The notes below the pieces were generated by a model that was not told the DNA's origin, ran no database searches, and saw only the letters and a program-made list of their open reading frames with translations. Shown here piece by piece: positions 9,037 through 17,971 of a DNA stretch of 64,000 nt. Position 1 is the stretch's first letter; the number at the start of each line of letters is the position of its first letter. This DNA comes from Phytopseudomonas flavescens (GTDB taxonomy: Bacteria; Pseudomonadota; Gammaproteobacteria; Pseudomonadales; Pseudomonadaceae). The position numbers and the translations under genes were made by a program. The stretch lies in the NCBI RefSeq assembly GCF_900100535.1, contig NZ_FNDG01000015.1, forward strand, positions 62,001-126,000, in the 5' to 3' direction.

Positions 9037-10392
9037 TCAGGCGCCCAGCAGGCTCTGACCGCACACCCGCAACACCTGCCCGCTGACCGCGCCGGAGCCG
9101 GGCTGGGCGAACCAGGCCACGGCTTCGGCGACATCCTGGGGCAGGCCGCCCTGATTCATGGCGTTCATGCGCCGACCCGCCTCGCGAATGGTGAAGGGGA
9201 TGGCGGCGGTCATGCTGGTTTCGATGAAGCCGGGTGCCACGGCGTTGATACTGATGCCGCGCTCGGCCAGCGTCGGCGCCCAGCTCTGCGCCAGGCCGAT
9301 CAGCCCGGCCTTGCTGGTCGCGTAGTTGGTCTGGCCGACGTTGCCGGCGATGCCACTGAGCGAGGCGATCAGCACCACTCGGCCATTGTCGCGCAGGGTG
9401 CCGGCCTGCAGCAGGGCATCGGTGAGCCGCTGCGGCGCGCGCAGGTTGACGTCGATCACCGATTCCCAGAGCCCCTCGCTCATCTTCGCCAGGGTCTTGT
9501 CGCGGGTGATGCCGGCATTGTGCACGACGATATCCACACCTTGCGGCAGGGCCTCGACCAGTTTGCCGGGGGCGTCCTCGGCGCAGATGTCCAGCGCCAG
9601 GCTGCGCCCGCCCAGGCGCGCGGCGAGGGCATCGAGGGCATCCTTGGCCTGGGGGACGTCCAGTAACAGTACCTCGGCACCATCGCGGGCCAGGGTCTCG
9701 GCGATGACTGCGCCGATGCCACGGCTGGCACCGGTGACCAGGGCGGTCTTGCCGGCCAGCGGGCGCGTCCAGTCGCCGACCTGTTGCACGCAGGGTTGCA
9801 GGCGCAGCACCTGGGCCGATACGTAGGCGCTCTTGGGCGAAAGCAGGAAGCGCAGGGCACCTTCGAGTTGGCACTCGGCACCCCGATCGACATACAGCAG
9901 TTGCACGGTGCCGCCGCGGCGGATCTCCTTGGCCAGGGAGCGGGTGAAGCCTTCCAGGGCCCGTTGTACGCCGGATGCCTGGGGGTCGTCCAGGGTCTGC
10001 GGCGCACGGCCGAGCACCACGACGTGCGGGCAGCGGCCGAGGTTCTTCAGCGCGGGCTGGAAGAACTGGCGCAGGGCATCCAGCTCCTCGAAGCGGCTCA
10101 GGCCGCTGGCATCGAACACCAGCCCCTTGAGCTTCGGGCCGTGCTCGGCAGTCCAGCGTGGCAGGCCGTGCTGCTCATCGCGTGCGACGAAACGCTCATC
10201 GGTCAGGCGCGTGGCGAAGCCCGCCACCGCAGCGCCCAGGTCGCCGTCGCCGCCGATCAGCAACGCACCGTCCAGGGGCCGGTTACGGCCAGCCACCCAA
10301 CGTTCCAGCGGCAGCGGAGCGGGCAACCCGAGTACGCCGACCAGGCGGCGTCCGGTAGGCGTGTTGGCGAAGTTGAGGTAGCGATCGGACAT
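9037..10392 (-). CDS. 3-oxoacyl-ACP reductase, long FabG type (SDR)
   Basis: 451 residues. The C-terminal SDR domain (from about residue 205) has the cofactor motif TGASRGIG, the NAG motif (HNAGITRDK), catalytic Ser in IASLSG and YxxxK in NYATSK. The first ~200 residues are a degenerate Rossmann domain, as in long FabG4-type enzymes. It should reduce 3-oxoacyl-CoA/ACP with NAD(P)H. I start at the ATG at 10392, which begins MSDRYLNFAN. It is divergent from a thiolase and followed by a MaoC-like hydratase, a typical neighbourhood for this family in pseudomonads. Confidence 0.88.
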   Translation of the reverse strand: MSDRYLNFANTPTGRRLVGVLGLPAPLPLERWVAGRNRPLDGALLIGGDGDLGAAVAGFATRLTDERFVARDEQHGLPRWTAEHGPKLKGLVFDASGLSRFEELDALRQFFQPALKNLGRCPHVVVLGRAPQTLDDPQASGVQRALEGFTRSLAKEIRRGGTVQLLYVDRGAECQLEGALRFLLSPKSAYVSAQVLRLQPCVQQVGDWTRPLAGKTALVTGASRGIGAVIAETLARDGAEVLLLDVPQAKDALDALAARLGGRSLALDICAEDAPGKLVEALPQGVDIVVHNAGITRDKTLAKMSEGLWESVIDVNLRAPQRLTDALLQAGTLRDNGRVVLIASLSGIAGNVGQTNYATSKAGLIGLAQSWAPTLAERGISINAVAPGFIETSMTAAIPFTIREAGRRMNAMNQGGLPQDVAEAVAWFAQPGSGAVSGQVLRVCGQSLLGA

Positions 10393-10503
10393 GGAACAGA
10401 CTCCAGGGCTGAAACTCAAAGAGGTTGACCACTGTACGCCATCACTCGTTTCATGCATCGACAGGGGCCGGCTGACCGGCCAATTCGGCGGTGATCAGCC
10501 ACA

Positions 10504-10645
10504 TTGGTATCTCTAAAAACGTTGGCGAGGCAGTCAGCGCAAGGCAAGAACAGGCGAAAAAGCGGAGTTTACGAGCTGTAAATGAGCATTTTGAGTCTGT
10601 TCTTAACGCAGCGATGACAACGCAGGTAGTTTTTAGAGGTGCCAA
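10504..10645. mobile_element. MITE-like 142-bp element with terminal inverted repeats
   Basis: TTGGTATCTCTAAAAAC at 10504-10520 and GTTTTTAGAGGTGCCAA at 10629-10645 are inverted copies matching at 15 of 17 positions. The ~108-bp interior is non-coding. This structure fits a miniature inverted-repeat element lying in the fabG/thiolase promoter region. Transposase unknown. Confidence 0.55.
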
Positions 10646-10683
10646 TTAAAGTGCCGCACAATATTACCTACAAGGAGCCGTAC

Positions 10684-11961
10684 ATGAGCCTGCCGCGCCG
10701 GGTCGCCATCGTTGGCGGCAACCGTATTCCCTTCGCCCGCTCCAACAGCGCCTACGCCACCGCCAGCAATCAGGCCATGCTCACCAGCGCGCTGGACGGC
10801 CTGATCGAACGCTACAACCTGCACGGCGAACGCCTCGGCGAGGTGGTCGCCGGGGCGGTGCTCAAGCACTCGAGGGACTTCAACCTGACCCGCGAATGCG
10901 TACTCGGCTCGCGCCTGGCCCCCGAAACCCCGGCCTACGACCTGCAACAGGCCTGCGGCACCGGGCTCGAAGCCGCGCTGCTGGTGGCCAACAAGATTGC
11001 CCTGGGGCAGATCGAGAGCGGTATCGCCGGTGGCGTGGACACCACCTCGGATGCGCCCATCGGCGTCAACGAAGGTCTGCGCAAGATCCTGTTACAAGCC
11101 AACCGCGGCAAGGGCGCCGGCGACAAGATCAAGGCGCTGTTGCAGATCCGGCCATGGCATCTGGCGCCGTCGCTGCCGCGCAATGGCGAGCCACGCACGG
11201 GTTTGTCCATGGGCCAGCATTGCGAGCTGATGGCGCAGCACTGGGCCATTGCCCGTGACGAGCAGGACCAGTTGGCGGTGGAGAGTCATCGCAAGCTCGC
11301 TGCCGCCTATGCCGAAGGCTGGCAGGACGATCTGCTGACGCCGTTTCTTGGCCTGACCCGCGACCAGAACCTGCGCCCCGATATCGACCTGGGCAAGCTG
11401 GCCACCCTCAAGCCGGTGTTCGAGCGTGGCCAACGCGGTACCCTGACAGCGGCCAACTCGACACCGCTGACCGATGGTGCATCCCTGGTGCTGCTGGCCA
11501 GCGAAGAATGGGCCAAGGCCCGCGGCCTGCCGATCCTTGCCTACTGGCGTGATGGCGAGGCGGCAGCGGTGGATTTCGTCAAAGGCCACGAAGGGCTGCT
11601 GATGGCGCCGGTGTATGCGGTGCCGCGCTTGCTGGCGCGCAACGGCCTGACCCTGCAGGACTTCGACTACTACGAAATCCATGAAGCCTTCGCCGCCCAG
11701 GTGCTGTGCACGCTCAAGGCCTGGGAAAACGCCGACTACTGCCGCACGCGGCTGGGGTTGGAGCAGCCGCTGGGCAGCATCGACCGCGCTAGGCTCAATA
11801 TCAAGGGCAGCTCCCTGGCTGCCGGCCACCCGTTCGCTGCGACCGGCGGGCGCATCGTCGCCAACCTGGCCAAGCTGCTGGCGGTGGCTGGCGAGGGCCG
11901 TGGCCTGATCTCCATCTGCGCCGCAGGCGGCCAGGGCGTTACGGCGATTCTGGAACGCTGA
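10684..11961 (+). CDS. Acetyl-CoA C-acyltransferase (thiolase)
   Basis: 425 residues with all thiolase signatures: acyl-accepting Cys91 in QQACGTG, the EIHEAFAAQ histidine and, near the C-terminus, CAAGGQGV with the general-base cysteine. The SLAAGHPFAATGG motif is also present. It condenses or cleaves 3-oxoacyl-CoA, as in beta-oxidation. The ATG at 10684 has AAGGAG 6 nt upstream. It diverges from the FabG-like reductase across a MITE-like element. Long-chain (FadI-like) versus acetoacetyl-CoA preference cannot be told from sequence alone. Confidence 0.92.
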   Translation: MSLPRRVAIVGGNRIPFARSNSAYATASNQAMLTSALDGLIERYNLHGERLGEVVAGAVLKHSRDFNLTRECVLGSRLAPETPAYDLQQACGTGLEAALLVANKIALGQIESGIAGGVDTTSDAPIGVNEGLRKILLQANRGKGAGDKIKALLQIRPWHLAPSLPRNGEPRTGLSMGQHCELMAQHWAIARDEQDQLAVESHRKLAAAYAEGWQDDLLTPFLGLTRDQNLRPDIDLGKLATLKPVFERGQRGTLTAANSTPLTDGASLVLLASEEWAKARGLPILAYWRDGEAAAVDFVKGHEGLLMAPVYAVPRLLARNGLTLQDFDYYEIHEAFAAQVLCTLKAWENADYCRTRLGLEQPLGSIDRARLNIKGSSLAAGHPFAATGGRIVANLAKLLAVAGEGRGLISICAAGGQGVTAILER

Positions 11962-11975
11962 GCCGGGCGGAAAGC

Positions 11976-12050
11976 AGCCCGGGTCGAGCGCAGCGAAACC
12001 CGGGAATCGCTGCCCCGGGTATCGCTGCCCCGGGTATCGCTGCGCTCAAC
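11976..12050. repeat. Short tandem and inverted repeats after the thiolase gene
   Basis: ATCGCTGCCCCGGGT occurs twice in tandem (12006-12020, 12021-12035) and begins a third time at 12036. Just before it, CCCGGGT (11978) and ACCCGGG (11998) form a hairpin. The site lies between convergent genes, so the hairpin may end transcription, but there is no T-tract. Confidence 0.55.
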
Positions 12051-12079
12051 GCCAGGCTACGGATGCAGAGTCTGCGCGA

Positions 12080-13120
12080 TCAATCCTCGCGCCTCGTCGT
12101 CTCGGCTTCGGCCTCGAGCAAGGCGGCCTTGCGCGCCACGCCCCAGCGATAGCCGCCGAGGCTGCCATCGGCGGCGGTAACGCGGTGGCAAGGTACCAGC
12201 AGGCCGAGCGGGTTGCTGGCGCAGGCTCGGGCGATGGCGCGCGGGTGGCTGCCGAGGCCGGCGGCCAGTTGCCCATAGGTGCGCGTCTGCCCCGAGGGGA
12301 TGGCCCGCAGGGCCTGCCAGACCTTCTGCTGAAAAGCCGTGCCCCGCAGATCCAGCGGCAGGCTGGCGGCGCGTGCCGGTTCCTCGATCTGCCTAAGCAC
12401 CTCCTGCAGCCAACCCTGCAATGCCCGGTCATCGCGCTGCAGTGTCGCCGCCGGAAAGCGCTGGCGCAGCTCCGCTTCCAGCGCGGCTTCCGATTCGCCG
12501 AACAGCAAGGCGCACAGGCCCCTGTCGCTGCCCGCCAGCAGCAGGTAGCCGAGCGGGCAGGGCACCACGGCCATGCACAGCCGTTCCCCGGCGGCACCTT
12601 TGCGTCGGCTGGCCGCGCTCACCCCGTCGGCCTGCTCATAGAGCACTCGGGTGCTGGAGTAACCGCTGTTCAGGGCGGCATCGAGCAGCGAATTCGCCTG
12701 GGGCAACGCGAGCGCCAGACGCTCGTGCCGACGGGCATTGACCCAGGTCTTGGGGGTCATTCCGGTGCGTGCCTTGAAGGCCCTGGCCAGGTGCGACGGG
12801 GACAGGCCGATGCGCGCGGCAAGCTCGCTCAGCGTCGGCGCTTTGTCGGCCTCATCGAGCAGGCGACAGGCGGCGGTCACCAGGGTGTCGAGTCGCTCGG
12901 CCGCGCTGCTGCCTTGCGGCGTACAGCGCCTGCAGGGGCGATAACCCGCGGCCTCGGCCTGCGCAGCGGTGGCATGGAAGCTGACGTTCTCGCGGCGTGG
13001 CCGGCGTGCCGGGCAACTGGGGCGGCAGTAAATGCCGGTCGAGCGCACGGCGAAGACGAAGTGGCCGTCCTGCGTGGTGTCGCGCTCGCACACGGCTTGC
13101 CAGCGGCGTTCTTCCGACAT
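12080..13120 (-). CDS. ada: Ada: methyl-responsive regulator and O6-methylguanine-DNA methyltransferase
   Basis: 346 residues in the full Ada layout. An N-terminal zinc domain has four cysteines (C32 and C36 in TGIYCRPSC, then YRPCRRC); C32 matches the cysteine that takes methyl groups from phosphotriesters. An AraC-type HTH (about 85-180) and a C-terminal AGT domain with LVPCHRV (C311) follow. It repairs O6-methylguanine by self-methylation and, once methylated at C32, should activate its own regulon. It is divergent from the RIO kinase with 172 bp between them. No alkB or alkA adjoins it. Confidence 0.93.
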   Translation of the reverse strand: MSEERRWQAVCERDTTQDGHFVFAVRSTGIYCRPSCPARRPRRENVSFHATAAQAEAAGYRPCRRCTPQGSSAAERLDTLVTAACRLLDEADKAPTLSELAARIGLSPSHLARAFKARTGMTPKTWVNARRHERLALALPQANSLLDAALNSGYSSTRVLYEQADGVSAASRRKGAAGERLCMAVVPCPLGYLLLAGSDRGLCALLFGESEAALEAELRQRFPAATLQRDDRALQGWLQEVLRQIEEPARAASLPLDLRGTAFQQKVWQALRAIPSGQTRTYGQLAAGLGSHPRAIARACASNPLGLLVPCHRVTAADGSLGGYRWGVARKAALLEAEAETTRRED

Positions 13121-13292
13121 GTCGATCTCCTGTGGGCGTACGTCGATTGTCGGTATCCGCCAGGTTGTACGCCAGTGCCGATCGCGCTTTCAAAGTCTTT
13201 GCGCCGGCACATTTGTCATAGAGGCTGTGCGCTGCCCGAGGATTGCCGTATAAAAGGGCCGCATAGCCCATTGAGGACCCTAATAAAAGCTG

Positions 13293-14180
13293 ATGAAGAC
13301 GCCAAAACGCATTGAACCCCTGGTCGAAGACGGCCTGGTGGACGAGGTGATTCGCCCTTTGATGAGCGGCAAGGAAGCAGCGGTCTACGTGGTGCGTTGC
13401 GGTACCGAGTTGCGTTGCGCCAAGGTCTACAAGGAAGCCAACAAGCGTGGTTTCCGCCAGGCTGCCGAATATCAGGAAGGTCGCAAGGTACGCAACAGCC
13501 GTGACGCACGGGCCATGGCCAAGGGCTCCAAATATGGCCGCAAGGGGCAGGAGGATGCCTGGCAGAACGCCGAGGTGGCGGCCCTGTTTCGCCTGGCCAG
13601 CGCTGGTGTGCGGGTGCCCAAGCCTTATGATTTCCTCGAAGGCGTGCTGCTCATGGAGCTGGTCACCGACGGCGAGGGGGGCGTCGCGCCGCGCCTCAAC
13701 GACGTCGACCTGCACCCCGAGGACGCCCGCGAATTCCACGCGTTCATGATCGACGAGATCGTCAAGATGCTCTGCGCCGGCCTGGTGCATGGCGACTTGT
13801 CCGAGTTCAACGTGCTGCTCGGCCCGGAAGGCCCGGTGATCATCGACCTGCCCCAAGCGGTGGATGCGGCGGGCAACAACCACGCCTTCAAGATGCTCGA
13901 GCGTGACGTTGGCAACATGGCCGCCTATTTCGGCCAGTTCGCCCCGGAACTCAAGTTCAGCAAGTACGCCAAGGAAATGTGGGCGCTCTACGAGGAAGGC
14001 AAATTGACGCCGGACAGCGTGCTGACCGGTGAATTCGATGACCCCGAGGACGATGCCGACGTCGATGCGGTGCTGCGTGAGATCAAGGCTGCCCTGGCCG
14101 ACGAGGCGCGTCGCCAGGCCGCGCTCAACGCCGAGGACGAGCCCAAGGATAAGGAACCGCCGCCGCCCTGGGAGCGCTGA
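13293..14180 (+). CDS. RIO-type serine protein kinase
   Basis: 295 residues. RIO kinase features: an ATP-site lysine in LRCAKVYKEA, catalytic loop VHGDLSEFNVLL and metal-binding IIDLPQAVD. The family is typical of archaea and eukaryotes (ribosome maturation), but RIO1-like proteins are regular core genes in pseudomonads; their bacterial substrate is unknown. The C-terminal 40 residues are acidic and end in a proline run (KEPPPPWER), probably disordered. Confidence 0.9.
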   Translation: MKTPKRIEPLVEDGLVDEVIRPLMSGKEAAVYVVRCGTELRCAKVYKEANKRGFRQAAEYQEGRKVRNSRDARAMAKGSKYGRKGQEDAWQNAEVAALFRLASAGVRVPKPYDFLEGVLLMELVTDGEGGVAPRLNDVDLHPEDAREFHAFMIDEIVKMLCAGLVHGDLSEFNVLLGPEGPVIIDLPQAVDAAGNNHAFKMLERDVGNMAAYFGQFAPELKFSKYAKEMWALYEEGKLTPDSVLTGEFDDPEDDADVDAVLREIKAALADEARRQAALNAEDEPKDKEPPPPWER

Positions 14181-14250
14181 GATCCTGTTCACGGTCTGCT
14201 CGCTTGCCTGCAGATGCCTGATGCACGACCGCAAAGTGGCGAAAGCAGCC

Positions 14251-14326
14251 GTAGGGTGGATGACGCTCTTTTCATCCACCATCGCGATCTCAGAGCGGTG
14301 GACGGATGAAGCGTCGTCCACCCTAC
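14251..14326. repeat. 76-bp imperfect palindromic intergenic repeat
   Basis: The arm GTAGGGTGGATGACGCTC is mirrored by the stretch ending GTCGTCCACCCTAC; both arms also carry ATCCACC/GGTGGA blocks. It follows the RIO kinase gene. The half copy at 5613 belongs to the same family. It would fold into a long RNA hairpin and may stabilise or end the upstream mRNA. Confidence 0.65.
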
Positions 14327-14582
14327 AAATGACTGCTTCCGCCTTGTAGCGTCTCACGGTCCAACGCTTGGCTCTGGCTGGTGAGCGTGAACGGATTCCA
14401 CGACTGATCGATCAGAGCCGCTCGCTGCCATGTTGGGAATTGCGGCATGCCCCGAAACAGTGAGCGGAGGGGCGATGTGCTTGATTTTGGTTCGTAGCAT
14501 TGCTGTGTTGCATGCCGCTTGCGTTCTGTTCGCCTGCCTGGAAAGCCTTGCCATTCCTGCGCTTTAGCGTTGATCCAGGCGT

Positions 14583-14598
14583 TGGCATGCAACATGCT
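14583..14598 (+). promoter_or_regulatory. Candidate sigma54 (-24/-12) promoter of nirBD
   Basis: TGGCAT-GCAAC-ATGCT keeps GG and GC exactly 10 nt apart, as in the TGGCAC-N5-TTGCA consensus. Transcription would start near 14609, giving a ~195-nt leader that contains the terminator at 14722. Nitrogen-controlled (NtrC/sigma54) expression is known for assimilatory nitrite reductase genes. I did not find a clear NtrC site upstream. Confidence 0.55.
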
Positions 14599-14721
14599 GC
14601 TCATTCTGCGTGACCTGCCATTACCCCGCAGGTGCCCTTGCGGCTTAGGCTGCCGGGGTGATGAGCCTGGGCGGCTTAGCCGGCCATCCACCCAAAACTA
14701 CATCACTGAATCCAAGGCAAA

Positions 14722-14761
14722 GACGCCTGAAGCTGACAACAGCTCCAGGCGTCTTTTTTTT
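14722..14761 (+). terminator. Intrinsic terminator in the nirB leader (attenuator)
   Basis: GACGCCTGAAGCTG, loop ACAA, then CAGCTCCAGGCGTC: a 14-bp stem with one mismatch followed by eight T. It ends 44 bp before the nirB ATG in the same orientation, so it should block nirBD unless antiterminated. In Pseudomonas the ANTAR protein NasT is known to antiterminate at such a nirB leader. A possible upstream hairpin (ACCTGC/GCAGGT) lies at about 14615-14636. Confidence 0.85.
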
Positions 14762-14805
14762 GCGTTGCAGAAAACCGTTATAGCGCCGCAGACAGAGGGC
14801 AGGCT

Positions 14806-17364
14806 ATGAATTCCATCGTTACATCGATCAAGCGCGAGAACCTGATCGTCATCGGCAACGGCATGGTCGGCCACCACTGTGTGGAGCAGCTGATCGCCAG
14901 CGGCGCCCTGCATCGCTATCAGGTGCACGTGTATGGCGAAGAGCGCCAGCGCGCCTACGACCGTGTGCACCTGTCCGAGTATTTCTCCGGCAAGGATGCC
15001 GAAGCCCTGGCCCTGGGCGAGCCTGATCTGTACGCCCGCAACGGCGTGCACCTGCACCTCGGCGAGCAGGTGCTGGAGATCGACCGCGAGCACCGCGAAG
15101 TCGTCACCAGCGAGGGCCGTCGCGGCTACGACCGGCTGGTGCTGGCCGCCGGTTCCTACCCCTTCGTGCCGCCGATTCCGGGCGCCGAGGGCAATTCGCG
15201 CCTGGTCTACCGCACCCTGGACGACCTCGACGGCATCCGCGCTGCCGCGACCGGTGCCCGGCGTGGCGTGGTGGTGGGCGGCGGTCTGCTCGGTCTGGAG
15301 GCGGCCAATGCCCTCAAGTCCCTGGGCCTGGAAGCCCACGTGGTGGAATTCGCGCCGCGGCTGATGCCGGTGCAACTGGATGCCGACGGCGGCGACGCAC
15401 TGCGGGCGCGCATCGAGGCTCTTGGGGTTGGCGTGCACCTGTCGCGTGCCACCCAGGAAATCGTCACAGGTGAACAATACGCCTACCGCATGACATTCGA
15501 CGACGGCGAATGCCTGGAAACCGACCTGATCGTGTTTTCCGCCGGTATTCGTCCGCAGGACGCCCTCGGCCGTGCCGCCGGGCTCGACATCGCGACCCGC
15601 GGGGGCGTGGTGGTCGACAACGACTGTCGCAGCAGCGACCCGGCGATTTTCGCCATCGGCGAATGCGCGTCCTGGAATGGCAGGGTCTTCGGTCTGGTCG
15701 CGCCCGGCTACAGCATGGCCCGCGTCGTGGCCGCGCAACTGGCTGGCGAGCCGCACGAACTGTTCACCGGCGCCGACATGTCGACCAAGCTCAAGTTGCT
15801 TGGCGTCGACGTCGGCTCCATCGGCGATGCCCATGCAATTACGCCGGGTGCCAAGAGCTACCGCTACATCGACGAAGCCAATGCCAGCTACCGCCGTCTG
15901 GTGGTCTCGGCGGATGGTCAGCACGTTATCGGCGCCGTGCTGGTCGGCGACAACAGCTATTACGACACCCTGCTGCAGTACGCCCAGAACGGCATCAGGC
16001 TACCGGCCGATCCGTCCAGCCTGATCCTGCCGCTGTCCGAAGGCGCGCCGACCCTGGGCGCCGATGCGCTGCCGGACAGCGCGACCATCTGCTCCTGCCA
16101 CAACGTCAGCAAGGGCGCGGTGTGCTGCCAGGTCGACGCCGGCATCACCGACCTCGGCGAGCTGAAGGCCATCACCAAGGCCGGCAGCGGTTGCGGTGGC
16201 TGCAGCGCGCTGCTCAAACAGGTCTTCGAGCATGAGCTGAGCGCCCGCGGCGTGGCGGTGGACAGGAGCCTCTGCGAGCACTTCGCCCATACCCGTCAGG
16301 CGCTGTATGCCATCGTCCGGGTGGAGGGTGTGCTCAGTTTCGAAGAACTGCTGGCCAGGCATGGCCGCGGCCACACCGGCTGCGATATCTGCAAGCCGGC
16401 GGTCGGCTCGATCCTCGCCTCCTGCTGGAACCAGCCGATCACCGACCCGGCGCTGATCCCGCTGCAGGACACCAATGACACCTTCATGGCCAACATGCAG
16501 AAGAACGGCACCTACTCGGTGGTGCCGCGTATTCCCGGCGGCGAGATCACCCCGGATGGGCTGATCGCCATTGGCGCCGTGGCCAAGAAATACGACCTCT
16601 ACACCAAGATCACCGGCGGGCAGCGTATCGACCTGTTCGGCGCCCAGTTGCACGAGCTGCCGGAGATCTGGAGCGAGTTGATCGCCGCCGGCTTCGAGAC
16701 CGGGCATGCCTACGGCAAGTCGCTGCGTACCGTGAAGTCCTGCGTGGGCAGCACCTGGTGCCGCTACGGCGTACAGGACAGCGTCGCCATGGCGCTGCGC
16801 CTGGAGGATCGCTACAAGGGCCTGCGTGCGCCGCACAAGATCAAGTTCGCAGTCAGCGGCTGCACCCGTGAGTGCGCCGAAGCGCAGAGCAAGGACATCG
16901 GTGTGATCGCCACCGACAAGGGCTGGAACCTCTACGTATGCGGCAACGGCGGCATGCGCCCGCGGCACGCCGAGCTTTTCGCAACCGACCTGGATGACGA
17001 AGCGCTGATCCGTACCATCGACCGCGTGCTGATGTTCTACATCCGCACCGCCGACAAGCTGCAGCGCACCTCGGTATGGCGCGAGTCGCTGGAAGGTGGC
17101 CTGGATTACCTCAAGGCGGTGATCCTCGACGACAGCCTGGGCCTCGGCAATGAGCTGGAAGCGCAGATGCAACGGGTGGTCGAGCGCTACGAGTGCGAAT
17201 GGGCCGGTGCCCTCAAGGACCCGGAGAAGCTCAAGCGCTTCCGCACCTTCGTCAACGACCAGCGCGCCGACCCGGACATCCATTTCGTCAGGGAGCGTGG
17301 CCAGCGTCGTCCGCGCGCCGCCAGTGAGTTGAACCTGCCCGCCGTGACCGAAGAGGTGCACTGA
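14806..17364 (+). CDS. nirB: Assimilatory nitrite reductase [NAD(P)H], large subunit
   Basis: 852 residues; reduces nitrite to ammonium in the cytoplasm. Order: FAD/NAD(P)H pyridine nucleotide oxidoreductase domain (VIGNGMVGHHC at the N-terminus, GGGLLGLEAAN about 160), a BFD-like [2Fe-2S] region (CSCHNVSKGAVC and GCGGC, about 427-470), and a sulfite/nitrite reductase domain whose CVGSTWC and CTREC motifs bind the siroheme-[4Fe-4S] centre. Length fits NirB. Preceded by a sigma54-type promoter and a leader terminator. Its stop overlaps the nirD start by one base. A nitrate reductase gene, often downstream in Pseudomonas, is not here. Confidence 0.95.
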   Translation: MNSIVTSIKRENLIVIGNGMVGHHCVEQLIASGALHRYQVHVYGEERQRAYDRVHLSEYFSGKDAEALALGEPDLYARNGVHLHLGEQVLEIDREHREVVTSEGRRGYDRLVLAAGSYPFVPPIPGAEGNSRLVYRTLDDLDGIRAAATGARRGVVVGGGLLGLEAANALKSLGLEAHVVEFAPRLMPVQLDADGGDALRARIEALGVGVHLSRATQEIVTGEQYAYRMTFDDGECLETDLIVFSAGIRPQDALGRAAGLDIATRGGVVVDNDCRSSDPAIFAIGECASWNGRVFGLVAPGYSMARVVAAQLAGEPHELFTGADMSTKLKLLGVDVGSIGDAHAITPGAKSYRYIDEANASYRRLVVSADGQHVIGAVLVGDNSYYDTLLQYAQNGIRLPADPSSLILPLSEGAPTLGADALPDSATICSCHNVSKGAVCCQVDAGITDLGELKAITKAGSGCGGCSALLKQVFEHELSARGVAVDRSLCEHFAHTRQALYAIVRVEGVLSFEELLARHGRGHTGCDICKPAVGSILASCWNQPITDPALIPLQDTNDTFMANMQKNGTYSVVPRIPGGEITPDGLIAIGAVAKKYDLYTKITGGQRIDLFGAQLHELPEIWSELIAAGFETGHAYGKSLRTVKSCVGSTWCRYGVQDSVAMALRLEDRYKGLRAPHKIKFAVSGCTRECAEAQSKDIGVIATDKGWNLYVCGNGGMRPRHAELFATDLDDEALIRTIDRVLMFYIRTADKLQRTSVWRESLEGGLDYLKAVILDDSLGLGNELEAQMQRVVERYECEWAGALKDPEKLKRFRTFVNDQRADPDIHFVRERGQRRPRAASELNLPAVTEEVH

Positions 17365-17744
17365 TGAGCCAGCCCAGTACCGTGCCCGCCCCATCGCTTG
17401 CCGCCACGCAGTGGCAACCGCTGTGCCGCAGCCAGGACCTGGTCGCCAACTCAGGGGTAGTGGCCTGGTTCGATGGTGCGCAGATCGCCCTGTTCCACCT
17501 GCCCGACAACGAGGTCGGCGAGCAACTGTTCGCGGTGGAGAATCGCGACCCGCAATCCGGCGCCAACGTCATCGGCCGTGGCCTGATCGGACGCATCAAG
17601 GGCGACCTGGTGATCGCCTCGCCGCTCTACAAGCAGCATTTCCGCCTGGCCGACGGCACGTGCCTGGAGGACCCTGAACAGCGCCTGCGCACATGGCCGG
17701 TGCGGCTCGATGGCGACAGCGTGGAAATCGGCCTGGCAGGCTGA
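17364..17744 (+). CDS. nirD: Assimilatory nitrite reductase, small subunit
   Basis: 126 residues with the Rieske-like fold of NirD (VAWFDGAQIALFHL, LFAVENRDP, IASPLYKQHF). The Cys/His cluster ligands of true Rieske proteins are absent, as usual for NirD. Start and nirB stop share a base (TGATG), so the two are translationally coupled. It supports NirB in nitrite reduction. The next gene, a TerC protein, starts 227 bp later and looks separately expressed. Confidence 0.92.
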   Translation: MSQPSTVPAPSLAATQWQPLCRSQDLVANSGVVAWFDGAQIALFHLPDNEVGEQLFAVENRDPQSGANVIGRGLIGRIKGDLVIASPLYKQHFRLADGTCLEDPEQRLRTWPVRLDGDSVEIGLAG

Positions 17745-17971
17745 TCGCCCGTCAGCTGGGGGATGGCTGGGCGGGCAGCCCCAGGCGCTGCCGCACACAG
17801 CCATCAGGCGGCGTGCCGTGAGCGGCTGTAGCCATGCCTGGGTGGTCCCATGCGCGCACATTGTTAGGGCGCCTTGGGTGGGGCAGTGCCATGAAATAAT
17901 TTGTCATAAAATGTCACATTTGTTCGCCAGACAACAAGACAGAATGCGGCCTCTGTTCAGCCATAAAGTGC

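Noticed and set aside
12185..13315. 376-codon plus-strand frame opposite ada
   Set aside because: Antisense of a full-length Ada protein with all catalytic cysteines; no motif in the shadow product.
14698..17394. Long minus-strand frames opposite nirB
   Set aside because: High-GC antisense frames; nirB carries every expected cofactor motif on the plus strand.
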